A DNA stretch of 44,937 bases from Bacteroidales bacterium (GTDB lineage Bacteria > Bacteroidota > Bacteroidia > Bacteroidales > Bacteroidaceae): contig SFIS01000022.1 of assembly GCA_004555245.1 (NCBI GenBank), positions 1-44,937 on the forward strand. The letters run 5' to 3'. The translations under genes and the position numbers were made by a program. Of the stretch, positions 24,108 through 33,843 are shown piece by piece (position 1 is the stretch's first letter; every line of letters starts with the position of its first letter). The notes beneath the pieces were generated by a model, which made no database searches, was not told where the DNA came from, and was given only the letters and a program-made list of their open reading frames with translations.

Positions 24108-26081
24108 ATTCGGAGAGGCAGAATCTTCTGTCTTTGCTTCATCATTGCCCAAAATCTCTTCTGAGCGGCTTGTCCACTGGCGTTTGCCGAAGATATCTTC
24201 CACATCCTGCGCGAAAATCACTTCGCGCTCGATGAGCAGTTGTGCCAGACGGTTGTGTCCGTCGCGGTGATTGTCAAGGATTTCCTTCGCCCGCCGGTAC
24301 TGTCCGTTGATCATGGCGAGCACCTCGTTGTCTATCTTCTGTGCCGTGGAATCGGAATATGGTTTAGAGAACGAATACTCCTGCTGGTTGTAGTAGCACA
24401 GGTTGGGGAGAGTGTCGCTCATTCCGGCATACGCCACCATGGAATACGCTGTTTTTGTAGAACGCTCCAGATCGTTCATCGCGCCGGTTGAGATATGTCC
24501 GAGGAAGAGGTCTTCGGCAGCCCTGCCTCCCAGAAGTGCGCACATCTCGTCGAGCATCGCCTCTTTTGTCGTTATCTGACGCTCTTCGGGCAGATACCAT
24601 GCAGCTCCGAGAGCTCTGCCTCTGGGCACGATGGTGACCTTAACGAGGGGGTTGGCATACTGGCAGAACCAGCTTACCGTGGCATGGCCCGCCTCGTGGA
24701 AAGCGATGGCACGTTTCTCTTCTGCCGTCATGACCTTCGTCTTCTTCTCCAGTCCGCCGATGATACGGTCAACGGCTGACAGGAAATCCTGCTGGCTGAC
24801 GCTATGTTTGTCGGCACGCGCGGCGATGAGTGCCGCCTCGTTGCATACGTTGGCGATGTCCGCCCCGGAGAATCCCGGTGTCTGGCGTGCCAGAAGCTCT
24901 ATGTCAAGGTCCTTGTCTGTCTTTATCGGTTTGAGATGCACGTTGAATATTGCCTTGCGCTCGTTGAGGTCAGGCAGCTCCACATGTATCTCACGGTCGA
25001 AGCGTCCCGCACGCAGCAGTGCCTTGTCGAGCATATCAACACGGTTTGTGGCGGCAAGGATGATGACTCCCGAGTTTGTCCCGAAGCCGTCCATCTCTGT
25101 CAGCAGCGCATTCAGCGTGTTCTCACGCTCGTCGTTGCCGCCCATTCCTGGGTTGTTGCTTCTTGCCCTGCCCACGGCGTCAATCTCGTCGATGAAGATG
25201 ATGCTGGGGGCTTTTGCCTTGGCTTTTGTGAAGAGGTCGCGCACTCTCGAGGCTCCCACTCCGACAAACATCTCTACGAAGTCAGAGCCGGACATGGAGA
25301 AGAACGGCACTCCCGCCTCGCCTGCCACAGCTTTCGCAAGCAGTGTCTTGCCTGTTCCCGGAGGGCCTACAAGGAGTGCGCCCTTGGGAATCTTACCGCC
25401 GAGGTCGGTGTATTTCTTCGGGTTCTTCAAGAATTCGACTATCTCCTGCACCTCCTGCTTGGCTCCGTCCTGGCCGGCGACATCCTTGAACGTTATGTCG
25501 TGTATGGTATCCTTGCCATACTCCTGGGCCTTGCTCTTGCCTACATTGAAGACACCGCCCATGCCACCGCCTCCGCCGCTTCTCATGCTGCGTATGATGA
25601 AAATCCATACAGCGATGAAAAGCAGTGTGGGACCCACGCTGAGCAGAATCTCCCAGAAGCCCGAATCGGTTGTCTCATAGTCTATCTCTCCGGAGAATTT
25701 CTTTGCCGCCTGCTGTGCGGTGAGGTATTCTTCCACCTGATCGGCCGAACCGAAATTCACCACGACATAGGGCTTTGCCCCTACATCGCGTGCTCCGGAC
25801 TTGAAGACCTGTCGCACATGGTCGGCCTTGACATACATCTTCAGCTCTGACTCTTTCTTGTTTATCACCACCTTGCTGGCATATCCGTTGGCGACGAATT
25901 TCTTGAAGTCGCTATATGTCGCGTTGATGGATGTCTGTTTGCCAATGCTGCCTCCTCCTGTGAAGAAGAGGTATGCCAATACTATAATAATAATAGTATA
26001 GAGCCAATTGATATTGAATTTCGGCATCTTGGGGAAGTCGTCCTTGTTCTGCCCCATTCCGCCTTGGTTATGTTCTGCCAT
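24105..26081 (-). CDS. ftsH: ATP-dependent zinc metalloprotease FtsH
   Basis: A 658-residue membrane AAA protease. Membrane segments lie at about 26-41 and 143-164, either side of a periplasmic domain; Walker A is GPPGTGKT at 239-246, Walker B IFIDEIDAVG near 296, and the zinc site HEAGH at 462-466. FtsH forms a hexamer that degrades damaged membrane proteins and regulators such as LpxC, which fits its place beside lpxB and cdsA. The C-terminal tail is acidic. It follows rsfS by 64 bases. Confidence 0.97.
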   Translation of the reverse strand: MAEHNQGGMGQNKDDFPKMPKFNINWLYTIIIIVLAYLFFTGGGSIGKQTSINATYSDFKKFVANGYASKVVINKKESELKMYVKADHVRQVFKSGARDVGAKPYVVVNFGSADQVEEYLTAQQAAKKFSGEIDYETTDSGFWEILLSVGPTLLFIAVWIFIIRSMRSGGGGGMGGVFNVGKSKAQEYGKDTIHDITFKDVAGQDGAKQEVQEIVEFLKNPKKYTDLGGKIPKGALLVGPPGTGKTLLAKAVAGEAGVPFFSMSGSDFVEMFVGVGASRVRDLFTKAKAKAPSIIFIDEIDAVGRARSNNPGMGGNDERENTLNALLTEMDGFGTNSGVIILAATNRVDMLDKALLRAGRFDREIHVELPDLNERKAIFNVHLKPIKTDKDLDIELLARQTPGFSGADIANVCNEAALIAARADKHSVSQQDFLSAVDRIIGGLEKKTKVMTAEEKRAIAFHEAGHATVSWFCQYANPLVKVTIVPRGRALGAAWYLPEERQITTKEAMLDEMCALLGGRAAEDLFLGHISTGAMNDLERSTKTAYSMVAYAGMSDTLPNLCYYNQQEYSFSKPYSDSTAQKIDNEVLAMINGQYRRAKEILDNHRDGHNRLAQLLIEREVIFAQDVEDIFGKRQWTSRSEEILGNDEAKTEDSASPN

Positions 26082-26145
26082 AAAAGTATTTTTTGGTTAT
26101 AATGCTGACGTGTCGTACATGCCGCCCGCAAGAGTGCGGAGGCTT

Positions 26146-26508
26146 TCAGTCGAGGTTGGGAATTTCTTCTGTCGGCGCGTCAGCCCATAAATGTTCAAGG
26201 TTGTAATGGTCGCGGGCATCGGGCAAGAAGATGTGTACCATGATATCGACATAGTCCATGGCGACCCAGATGCAGTTCTCGAGACCGGCGGTCCGCACAG
26301 GTTTCTCTTGCAAATCCAAACGCATCTTGTCGCTCACAGAATCATAGATTGCCTCTATCTGACTCGGAGAGCCGCCCTCGCAGATGACAAAGGCCTTTGT
26401 TATGCAACCGTCTATCTCGCTCAAGTCTATTATGGTTATGTCACGTCCTTTCTTGTCCTGAATGCCTTCAACGGCCTTGTCGATAAGTCTTCTTGTTTCT
26501 GATGTCAT
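26146..26508 (-). CDS. rsfS: ribosome silencing factor RsfS
   Basis: A 120-residue Iojap/YbeB family protein, of the usual length. It has IQDKKGRDITIIDLSEIDG, FVICEGGSPSQIEAIYDSV and the C-terminal WVAMDYVDIMVHIFLPDAR. RsfS binds ribosomal protein L14 and keeps the subunits apart when nutrients run short. First gene of the operon with ftsH, cdsA and lpxB. Confidence 0.95.
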   Translation of the reverse strand: MTSETRRLIDKAVEGIQDKKGRDITIIDLSEIDGCITKAFVICEGGSPSQIEAIYDSVSDKMRLDLQEKPVRTAGLENCIWVAMDYVDIMVHIFLPDARDHYNLEHLWADAPTEEIPNLD

Positions 26509-26564
26509 TTCTTCAGTTTTTTTCGGAATTTATTATGTTTTGGTTTATATTGCATTTTGCCGTG

Positions 26565-26572
26565 CAAAGTTA
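26565..26572 (-). promoter_or_regulatory. -7 element for rsfS operon
   Basis: TAACTTTG on the minus strand, about 57 bases before rsfS. A good -33 TTTG at the expected distance is absent. Confidence 0.4.
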
Positions 26573-26695
26573 CACTAATATTTTCAAACCTCAGATAATG
26601 TGCTTTGTTTTTTGTGTTTTTTTATGTAATGTACGTATGTTAGGGACAGCAAAGAAGAAGAAAAATCATTTTTTTTGAAAAAACTTCGGAAAAAA

Positions 26696-26727
26696 TTTGG
26701 TTGATTCAAAAAAAGGCAGTAACTTTG
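26696..26727 (+). promoter_or_regulatory. promoter of tRNA-Gln
   Basis: TTTG (26696-26699), 20 bases, TAACTTTG (26720-26727). The predicted start near 26733 leaves a leader of about 46 bases before the mature tRNA. Confidence 0.7.
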
Positions 26728-26778
26728 CACTCGAAATAAGAAACACAGTTTTCTTGGTGCAGGAAATGCACATGAAAT

Positions 26779-26849
26779 TGGGGTATGGTGTAATGGTAAC
26801 ACTGCAGATTCTGGTCCTGCCTTTTCTGGTTCGAGTCCGGATACCCCAA
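26779..26849 (+). tRNA. tRNA-Gln (anticodon CUG)
   Basis: The sequence folds into a full cloverleaf of 71 bases: acceptor TGGGGTA/TACCCCA, D-arm GTGT/ACAC, anticodon arm GCAGA/CCTGC with loop TTCTGGT (anticodon CTG), T-arm TCTGG/CCGGA with loop TTCGAGT, discriminator A. The terminal CCA is not encoded. The innermost anticodon pair (A31-C39) is a mismatch. The first acceptor pair U-A is usual for glutamine tRNAs. Confidence 0.92.
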
Positions 26850-26854
26850 CAAAA

Positions 26855-26887
26855 GGCCAAATCTCAACAGAGGTTTGGTCTTTTTTC
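26855..26887 (+). terminator. terminator of tRNA-Gln
   Basis: GGCCAAATCTC (26855-26865) pairs with GAGGTTTGGTC (26870-26880), followed by TTTTTTCTTT. It sits 6 bases after the tRNA. Confidence 0.85.
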
Positions 26888-26982
26888 TTTCAAAGCCGCA
26901 ACACGTCTGGCACCGGCATGCCACGCCAGCCGCACAATGCCGGCATCACGCCCATACCGACAACACTTAGTCCACATCCATT

Positions 26983-28395
26983 ATGGAACAGATACACAAT
27001 ATTGTAGATACTGCTCAGAACTTTCTTTGGAGCTACCTAAACATCGAGTTGCTCATCCTCTGCGCCCTCTATTTCACATGGCGCACCGGCTTTGTACAGT
27101 TCCGGCTGCTGGGCGAGATGTTCCGCATCGTCGTCCATGGCGACAAAACGGACAATGAGAAGAAGGACACCGGCATGAAACACATATCCTCGTTCCACGC
27201 CTTCATAGTAGCTCTCGCATCACGCATCGGCACGGGCAACATGGCGGGCGTGGCGACAGCGATATACGTCGGCGGACCGGGAGCCGTCTTCTGGATGTGG
27301 GTCATGGCTCTCTTCGGAGCCGCCACCGCCTTCGTCGAATCTACACTCGCACAGCTCTACAAACGCCGCGGCACACTCAACTTCTACGGCGGACCGGCTT
27401 ACTACATGCGATACGGACTGAAGAAGAGATGGATGGGCATCGTCTTCAGCCTGCTCATGATACTCACCTTCGGCTTCGCCAACAACGCCATGCAGAGCAA
27501 CACCATAGCACTGGCATGGAAACAGGCATTCAGCATACCGACCGAATATATGGGCGCACTGCTCTGCATACTGACAATGGCTATCATATTCGGCGGCATA
27601 CAGCGTGTGGCAAAGGTGTCGGCACTCGTTGTCCCTTTCATGGCTGTCGTGTATCTCGCCCTCTCCCTATACGTTGTCATTGCGAACATCAGCCTCCTGC
27701 CTTCAGTCTTCAGCCTCATCATTGAAGACGCCTTCGGCATGAGACAAGTGACAGGTGCGACATTCGGCACTATTGTCATGATGGGCATAAAACGAGGTTT
27801 GTTCAGCAACGAGGCAGGCGAGGGTTCGGCGCCCAACGCCGCAGCGACGGCAAATGTGGCACACCCTGTGAAGCAGGGACTGATACAGGCGCTCGGTGTC
27901 TTCTCCGACACGCTGATTGTATGCTCATGCACTGCCTTTGTCATACTGTGCAGCCCCGTGGATGTCACGCAGAGCAACGGAGTGGAACTGACGCAAAACG
28001 CGCTCTCGTCTGTCATCGGGCCTATCGGAGCACCTCTCATTGCCGTGATGATATGGATGTTTGCGTTCAGCAGCATAATCGCAAACTGCTACTACGGAGA
28101 GACAAACCTACACTTCTTCACACGCAACAGGCAGGCTCTCGTGGCATACAGACTGACGGCATGCCTGTTTGTCATGGGCGGCTCGCTGATAGGCCTCGAC
28201 CTGGCATGGAGTTTCATTGACCTGTGCATGTCACTCATCACAACATGCAACCTCATCGCCATTCTTTGGCTCTATCCCAAAGTTGACTTCCTTGTGCGCG
28301 ACTATATGGCACAAAGGAAAGCGGGACAGTCTCCGGTGTTCAACAGGGATAAAATGCCAGACGACGCCGCTGACCTCGAGGCTTGGGGCGATTAA
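26983..28395 (+). CDS. sodium:alanine/glycine symporter (AGCS family)
   Basis: A 470-residue membrane transporter with about ten to eleven helices. Hallmarks are RTGFVQFRLL near residue 30, ASRIGTGNMAGVATAIYVGGPGAVFWMW near 85-112 (quoted in part) and KRGLFSNEAGEGSAPNAAATA near 270-290. AGCS carriers bring in alanine or glycine with sodium. No promoter box is obvious between it and the tRNA terminator. It ends facing surE across a bidirectional terminator. Confidence 0.92.
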   Translation: MEQIHNIVDTAQNFLWSYLNIELLILCALYFTWRTGFVQFRLLGEMFRIVVHGDKTDNEKKDTGMKHISSFHAFIVALASRIGTGNMAGVATAIYVGGPGAVFWMWVMALFGAATAFVESTLAQLYKRRGTLNFYGGPAYYMRYGLKKRWMGIVFSLLMILTFGFANNAMQSNTIALAWKQAFSIPTEYMGALLCILTMAIIFGGIQRVAKVSALVVPFMAVVYLALSLYVVIANISLLPSVFSLIIEDAFGMRQVTGATFGTIVMMGIKRGLFSNEAGEGSAPNAAATANVAHPVKQGLIQALGVFSDTLIVCSCTAFVILCSPVDVTQSNGVELTQNALSSVIGPIGAPLIAVMIWMFAFSSIIANCYYGETNLHFFTRNRQALVAYRLTACLFVMGGSLIGLDLAWSFIDLCMSLITTCNLIAILWLYPKVDFLVRDYMAQRKAGQSPVFNRDKMPDDAADLEAWGD

Positions 28396-28503
28396 GAATC
28401 TGCAGCATGCTGCATACGCCAGAATATGAGGCATCGGTTTTGACACGGAATGCTACACTGCTGTGACACAACGTCTTAAGCAATGCACCATAATATACAA
28501 GAA

Positions 28504-28557
28504 AAACAGGAAGAAACACAGTGTGCCGCTGTGGGCATACAGTGTTTCTTCCTGTTT
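28504..28557. terminator. bidirectional terminator
   Basis: A perfect 16-base inverted repeat, AAACAGGAAGAAACAC (28504-28519) and GTGTTTCTTCCTGTTT (28542-28557), with a partly paired loop (GTGTGCC/GGCATAC). It sits between the convergent symporter gene and surE; T-rich bases follow the stem on both strands, more on the minus strand. Confidence 0.85.
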
Positions 28558-28589
28558 ATGGGCATGATGCGCAACACGCCGTCTGACTG

Positions 28590-29372
28590 TCACGACAGCA
28601 GTGACGTAACAGACTTCAGCATTGCATGACACGTAATGTCAACAGTGCACGGCGTGACGGAGACGTAGCCATGGTCGAGAGCCCAACGGTCGGTATCGTC
28701 AGCCTCCGGCTCGTCGCAACGGTAGAAACCCTTCAACTGGTACGATGAGCCGTCAGCTCCGCCAAACGGCTCCACCTCGCTACACCATCCGCCGTATGCC
28801 ATCCGGCAGACCTTCATGCCTCGCGGCGAGCCTCCGTCAACACATTTCGGCACATTGACATTAAGGCAAGTGTATCTCGGAAGCCCGTCGGCTATCACCC
28901 TGCGGCACAACAACTCGACAACAGGACGCACGGGCGAGAAATCAGCGTCGGCATCATAGTCGCAGAGAGAGAAAGCAATGGCAGGGATGCCCTTCAGCGC
29001 AGCCTCGAAGGCAATGCCGACAGTGCCGCTGTAGTGGGCATTGGTCGATGAGTTGTCACCATGATTTATGCCGCCAAGCACAAGGTCGGGACAGCGCGGA
29101 CACAACTCCTGGTATGCTATCTTCACACAATCGACAGGAGTGCCTGAGCAGGCATACCATTCAATCGTGTTGCCGCAGTCGGGAAGAGTGTCTGTACGAA
29201 GATGGCGCAGCGTCAGCTCGCCCATCGAGAAGGCACGGGACTTGCCGGAACGCGCACCCTCGGGAGCACACACTATGACATCACCGAGACAGCCGACAAA
29301 AGAGACAAGCTCTGCTATGCCCTTGGCACTGTAGCCATCGTCGTTAGAAATGAGAATCAGTGGCTTTTTCAT
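28590..29372 (-). CDS. surE: 5'/3'-nucleotidase SurE
   Basis: A 260-residue metal-dependent phosphatase acting on nucleoside monophosphates. The start ILISNDDGYSAKGIAELVSF carries the metal-binding Asp-Asp; GGINHGDNSSTNAHYSGTVGIAFEA (quoted in part) and AFSLCDYD are further family blocks. The protein lies alone, its promoter region shared with parA. Confidence 0.94.
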   Translation of the reverse strand: MKKPLILISNDDGYSAKGIAELVSFVGCLGDVIVCAPEGARSGKSRAFSMGELTLRHLRTDTLPDCGNTIEWYACSGTPVDCVKIAYQELCPRCPDLVLGGINHGDNSSTNAHYSGTVGIAFEAALKGIPAIAFSLCDYDADADFSPVRPVVELLCRRVIADGLPRYTCLNVNVPKCVDGGSPRGMKVCRMAYGGWCSEVEPFGGADGSSYQLKGFYRCDEPEADDTDRWALDHGYVSVTPCTVDITCHAMLKSVTSLLS

Positions 29373-29556
29373 TTGTTTGTTTACATTGTTACTTTTTTAC
29401 GCACATAATGACCTGCTTGAACGCTTTTGACGATTATGTGTGAACTGATTTATATTAATTTAAGTACAAAAGTAATAAAAAAAAGTTTAATATGCCAATT
29501 TCTCAAATAAAATTAGTAATTTTGTACCCAATATAAAATTTTAAGAACGTAGAAAT
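29373..29556. promoter_or_regulatory. divergent surE/parA promoter region
   Basis: For parA, TAATTTTG at 29517-29524 (plus) gives a leader of about 27 bases. For surE, TACTTTTG (minus) is at 29467-29474. Neither has a full -33 TTTG. CACATAAT (29402-29409) and ATTATGTG (29433-29440) form an inverted repeat downstream of the surE start point. Confidence 0.45.
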
Positions 29557-30327
29557 ATGGGAAAGATTATTGCACTTGCCAATCAAAAAGGTGGTGTAGG
29601 AAAGACAACCACAACAATCAATCTGGCTGCATCTTTAGCAACAATGGAGAAGACGGTGCTTGTCATAGACGCCGATTCTCAGGCTAACGCCTCAAGTGGC
29701 CTGGGAGTGAACATCCAGGAACTTGAAAGCTCAATCTACGAATGTATAATTAACGGGACGGACATCCGAGATGCCATCTACACAACTGATATTGACGGGC
29801 TGGACATCGTCGCAAGCCATATCAACCTTGTCGGAGCAGAGATAGAGATGCTGAAACTCGAAAACAGGGAGACGGTGATGAAACGCCTGCTCGAACCCGT
29901 ACGCAAAGACTACGACTATATTCTCATCGACTGCTCGCCGTCACTCGGACTGATAACGGTGAACGCACTTACCGCCGCCGATTCTGTCATCATCCCCGTG
30001 CAATGCGAATACTTCGCGCTCGAAGGCATCAGCAAACTGCTCAACACCATCAAAATCATAAAGTCAAAACTCAACCCTCTGCTCGAAATCGAAGGATTCC
30101 TGCTGACAATGTATGACAGCCGCCTGAGACTCGCCAACCAGATATACGACGAAGTGAAGAGACACTTTCAGGAACTCGTATTCAAGACCGTCATACAGCG
30201 CAACGTGAAACTCTCAGAATCACCAAGCCACGGCATACCGGTCATACTCTACGACGCTGATTCAAACGGAGCGAAAAACCATCTCGCACTCGCAAAAGAA
30301 ATCATCAGCAGGGAAGCGAAAGCGTGA
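29557..30327 (+). CDS. parA: chromosome-partitioning ATPase ParA (Soj)
   Basis: A 256-residue ParA/MinD-type ATPase. It begins MGKIIALANQKGGVGKTTTT, the deviant Walker A with signature Lys, followed by VLVIDADSQANAS and DYILIDCSPSLGLI (Walker B). ParA patterns on the nucleoid and moves ParB-parS complexes apart. The next gene is parB, 88 bases on. Length and start are typical for chromosomal ParA. Confidence 0.97.
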   Translation: MGKIIALANQKGGVGKTTTTINLAASLATMEKTVLVIDADSQANASSGLGVNIQELESSIYECIINGTDIRDAIYTTDIDGLDIVASHINLVGAEIEMLKLENRETVMKRLLEPVRKDYDYILIDCSPSLGLITVNALTAADSVIIPVQCEYFALEGISKLLNTIKIIKSKLNPLLEIEGFLLTMYDSRLRLANQIYDEVKRHFQELVFKTVIQRNVKLSESPSHGIPVILYDADSNGAKNHLALAKEIISREAKA

Positions 30328-30415
30328 CAATGCCAGCAACAAGCAGAAGAAAACGGCATAATGACAACAACCCGTATCTACAAAACAATCAAAAAAGACA
30401 CTAAACAGAAAACAG

Positions 30416-31327
30416 ATGGCTGTACGCAAAAAATATACTACGCTGGGAAGAGGCCTTGACGACATAGACACAACAGGAAAAGGACTCGGAGCACTCATTT
30501 CAACCGACAACGTGCAGACAAGCGGATCGTCAAGAATAAACGAGATTCCGCTTGCACAAATAGAACGAAACCCCAACCAGCCAAGACGCGAGTTTGACGA
30601 AGAGGCCCTATCAGAACTTGCAAACAGCATAAAGGAACTGGGCATCGTCCAGCCAATCACACTGAGGCAGATATCTGAAAACCACTACCAGATCATAGCC
30701 GGAGAACGAAGATGGAGAGCCTCACAACTCGCCGGACTGGCTACAATCCCGGCATACATACGCACCATCAACGACGAAAACGTCATGGAAATGGCGCTCG
30801 TCGAGAACATACAGCGCGAAGACCTTAATGCCGTAGAGATCGCACTCGCATACCAGCACCTGCTCGACAACACCGGCATGACACAAGAGAAAGTGGCTGA
30901 CCGTGTCGGGAAGAAACGCACGACAGTGGCAAACTTCCTGCGTCTGCTCAAACTGCCGGCACAAGTGCAGATGGCACTGCAGAAAAAAGAAATCGACATG
31001 GGACACGCAAGAGCCCTGCTCGCACTTGACGACCCGCAGACACAGATAAAGGTTTTCAAGGAAATAATAAAAAACAACTACTCTGTAAGAAAAGTTGAAG
31101 AACTCATACAGCAACTGAAAGCCGGCATCACATTAGGCTCTGGGAAAAAAGCCATAAAACAAGACACTGCACTGCCGACATTCGCCGAGAACGCAAGACT
31201 GCGCATGACAGAGGCTATAGGCCAGAACGTCAGACTCACATGCAACAAGAACGGAAAAGGAAAAATATCTATCGCCTTTGCTGACGAAGACGAACTCAAC
31301 CGCATCATACAGGCTCTGTCTCTGTAA
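30416..31327 (+). CDS. parB: chromosome-partitioning protein ParB
   Basis: A 303-residue ParB. The N-terminal CTPase/ParB-Srx domain contains PLAQIERNPNQPRREFDEEA and AGERRWRASQLAGL, with the ENIQREDLNAVEIALAYQHL region following; the HTH with TQEKVADRVGKKRTTVANFL binds parS. The C-terminal dimer domain ends ELNRIIQALSL. I did not find an obvious parS palindrome (such as TGTTCCACGTGGAACA) in the window. Confidence 0.97.
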   Translation: MAVRKKYTTLGRGLDDIDTTGKGLGALISTDNVQTSGSSRINEIPLAQIERNPNQPRREFDEEALSELANSIKELGIVQPITLRQISENHYQIIAGERRWRASQLAGLATIPAYIRTINDENVMEMALVENIQREDLNAVEIALAYQHLLDNTGMTQEKVADRVGKKRTTVANFLRLLKLPAQVQMALQKKEIDMGHARALLALDDPQTQIKVFKEIIKNNYSVRKVEELIQQLKAGITLGSGKKAIKQDTALPTFAENARLRMTEAIGQNVRLTCNKNGKGKISIAFADEDELNRIIQALSL

Positions 31328-31345
31328 ACAATCATATCGAAAGAA

Positions 31346-32248
31346 TTGAAGAAAACAATAATCATAATCTTTCTTATAGCTGTTATACAACCTATGACAG
31401 CTATATGTCTGTGTAGCCCTATCGTCACAGACTACGGCTGCTGTGGCGACACCATACAACACGAAACGAAGACAAAGGTCACAGACAACATGACAAAAGG
31501 GGAAAAGAGCGTCAAACCAAACGAAACACCAATCATCAACACACACGACAACAAAACCATAACAATAAAAAACACAGCAATAGATGCCGAGCTGCCTGAC
31601 ACCACATTCCGCAATGCTGTGATTGCAGATCAGGAAAAGGCCGGCGAAGGGATAGAAAAAGTGGGGGGAAAGATTTCCGGCAGCGTCGCAACAACAAGCA
31701 TCGCCGATGCCGGACACAAAGAGAAGATATGGTTTCCCGACACAAAGAAAGCCCTATGGATGGCAATAGTCATTCCTGGAGGAGGACAGATATACAACCG
31801 GAAATACTGGAAACTGCCCCTTGTCTATGGAGGATTCGTGGGATGTATATATGCACTGAGATGGAACGGGCAGATGTACTCTGACTATCAGCAGGCATAC
31901 CTCGACATCATGGACGACGACCCGAACACAAAAAGCTACGAGAAATTCCTGCATCTCGGAGCGCAGATAGACGATTCAAACATCGAACGCTACAAGACGG
32001 TGTTCAAAAACCGTAAGGACAAATACCGCAGATGGCGGGACATGAGCATCTTCTGCATGATTGGTGTATATGCTCTATCCATCATCGACGCATACGTAGA
32101 TGCCTCACTGTCACAGTTCGATGTCAGCGACAACCTCAGCATGAAAATAGCACCGGCATTCCTCGACAGCAGGGGACAGGAAATGACGGCATCACGCAAC
32201 GCACTGGACAACGGGGCCGTGGGCGTAAGATGCTCGCTAAGTTTCTGA
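31346..32248 (+). CDS. DUF5683-type membrane protein, TTG start
   Basis: A 300-residue protein with a signal peptide (KKTIIIIFLIAVIQPMTA), a long polar linker to about residue 125, and a C-terminal block WMAIVIPGGGQIYNRKYWKL with a hydrophobic stretch (LVYGGFVGCIYAL), the DUF5683 pattern. The block of glycine and aromatic residues suggests a membrane anchor. The only in-frame start that keeps the signal peptide is TTG at 31346, 18 bases after parB, so translation may be coupled to parB. Function unknown. Confidence 0.7.
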   Translation: MKKTIIIIFLIAVIQPMTAICLCSPIVTDYGCCGDTIQHETKTKVTDNMTKGEKSVKPNETPIINTHDNKTITIKNTAIDAELPDTTFRNAVIADQEKAGEGIEKVGGKISGSVATTSIADAGHKEKIWFPDTKKALWMAIVIPGGGQIYNRKYWKLPLVYGGFVGCIYALRWNGQMYSDYQQAYLDIMDDDPNTKSYEKFLHLGAQIDDSNIERYKTVFKNRKDKYRRWRDMSIFCMIGVYALSIIDAYVDASLSQFDVSDNLSMKIAPAFLDSRGQEMTASRNALDNGAVGVRCSLSF

Positions 32249-32402
32249 CAAGAGACAACGCAAATAGGACAAGACAATACATAACAACACATAAAAAAAC
32301 AATTACCGTTGTCATAGCATATACAACACACATTTCCCGGCGGCACTGTCGCTACAGCACCGCAGAGAATGAAAACGTTGTGTGCAAGACAAAGAAAAAG
32401 AC

Positions 32403-33749
32403 ATGAACAGACTGAAGACATTTTTAGCCGCCGCCACACTGATGGCGGGAACAGCATGGCAGAGCATCTCTGCACAAGTGGTTTACGTCGAAGATGACGA
32501 AGACGATGTCGTCGTGAAAGACGAGGAAGGCAACGACGAGACGATAAAAGTGCCTGAAGCAATGCTGCAGGACATAGACTCGCTGCTCAGCCAATACCAC
32601 GCAAAAATCTATCTCAAACCCGACGAGACATGCAACATGCGGGACGTGAACCCGTATTTCGCGCCGGAAGAGTATCAGGACAGACTGAAAAGGCTGCCCA
32701 CCATCATAGAGATGCCATACAACGATGTCGTACAGAAATTCATTGACAGATACGCAACGAAACTAAGACGCTCCGTAAGCATGATGCTCGGTGCCGGCAA
32801 TTTCTATATGCCAATATTCGAACAGGCTCTCGAAACGTTCAACGTACCGCTTGAACTGAAATATCTGCCGGTCATCGAATCAGCCCTCAACCCTAACGCT
32901 GTCTCACGTGTCGGAGCAACAGGGCTGTGGCAGTTCATGATAACCACCGGCAAACAATACGGACTGAAGGTGAACACTCTGGTTGACGAACGCCGCGACC
33001 CGACAAAGGCATCATACGCCGCTGCACACTATCTCAGCGACCTATACCGCATCTACGGAGACTGGACACTGGTGATAGCTGCATACAACACCGGGCCCGA
33101 GAACATCAACAAGGCGATACACAGAGCCGGAGGAGCGAAAGACTACTGGCAGATCTATCCGTATCTCCCAGCAGAGACAAGAGGGTACGTGCCCGCTTTC
33201 ATCGCGGCAAACTATATCATGAACTACTATTGCGAGCACAACATCTGCCCGATGGTAACCACTCTGCCCATAAAGACTGACACGGTGATGGTGAACAAAG
33301 ACCTGCACCTGAGACAGGTGGCTGACGTGCTCAACGTTGACATTGAACAGCTCAGAGCCATCAACCCGCAATACAGGCAGGATGTCATCAACGGATACGG
33401 AGAACCGGCGGCACTGCGACTGCCGCAAGACATCGTCAACGCATTCATCGACAACGAGGATTCTATCTATGTTTATCAGAAAGAGACACTGCTGCCGAAA
33501 CGGGCTACGGTGGTTCTCGACGAGAACGTAGTAGCCTCAGCAACACGTTCTTCTGTCGCACGCTCCGGAAAAGCGTCACGCTCGAAACGAAGCAAGGCAT
33601 CACGACGCTCAAAGACTGTCACGATACGGCAAGGCGACACTCTCTCTGAAATAGCAAGACGAAACAACACCACCGTAGCGAAACTGAAAAGGCTGAACCG
33701 GATATCCGGCACCAGCATCAGGGCAGGAAAGAAAATCAAGGTGAGATAA
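32403..33749 (+). CDS. membrane-bound lytic murein transglycosylase D-like
   Basis: A 448-residue exported protein: signal sequence (1-26, ending SISAQ), an acidic segment EDDEDDVVVKDEE, a GH23 transglycosylase domain with the catalytic Glu in YLPVIESALNPNAVSRVGATG and later YGDWTLVIAAYNTGPENI, then a C-terminal LysM domain (about 400-448, TIRQGDTLSEIARRNNTTV). A weaker LysM-like stretch is near 310. It cleaves peptidoglycan with anhydromuropeptide formation. The reading opens at 32382; I prefer MNRLKTF at 32403. Confidence 0.9.
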   Translation: MNRLKTFLAAATLMAGTAWQSISAQVVYVEDDEDDVVVKDEEGNDETIKVPEAMLQDIDSLLSQYHAKIYLKPDETCNMRDVNPYFAPEEYQDRLKRLPTIIEMPYNDVVQKFIDRYATKLRRSVSMMLGAGNFYMPIFEQALETFNVPLELKYLPVIESALNPNAVSRVGATGLWQFMITTGKQYGLKVNTLVDERRDPTKASYAAAHYLSDLYRIYGDWTLVIAAYNTGPENINKAIHRAGGAKDYWQIYPYLPAETRGYVPAFIAANYIMNYYCEHNICPMVTTLPIKTDTVMVNKDLHLRQVADVLNVDIEQLRAINPQYRQDVINGYGEPAALRLPQDIVNAFIDNEDSIYVYQKETLLPKRATVVLDENVVASATRSSVARSGKASRSKRSKASRRSKTVTIRQGDTLSEIARRNNTTVAKLKRLNRISGTSIRAGKKIKVR

Positions 33750-33843
33750 ACTCACCGGACAGACAGACAAAACGGAAACAACCGCACACCGGCAGACAGC
33801 GGCACGGTAAGAATACGTCCCCACACCTTATTATATATTATAT

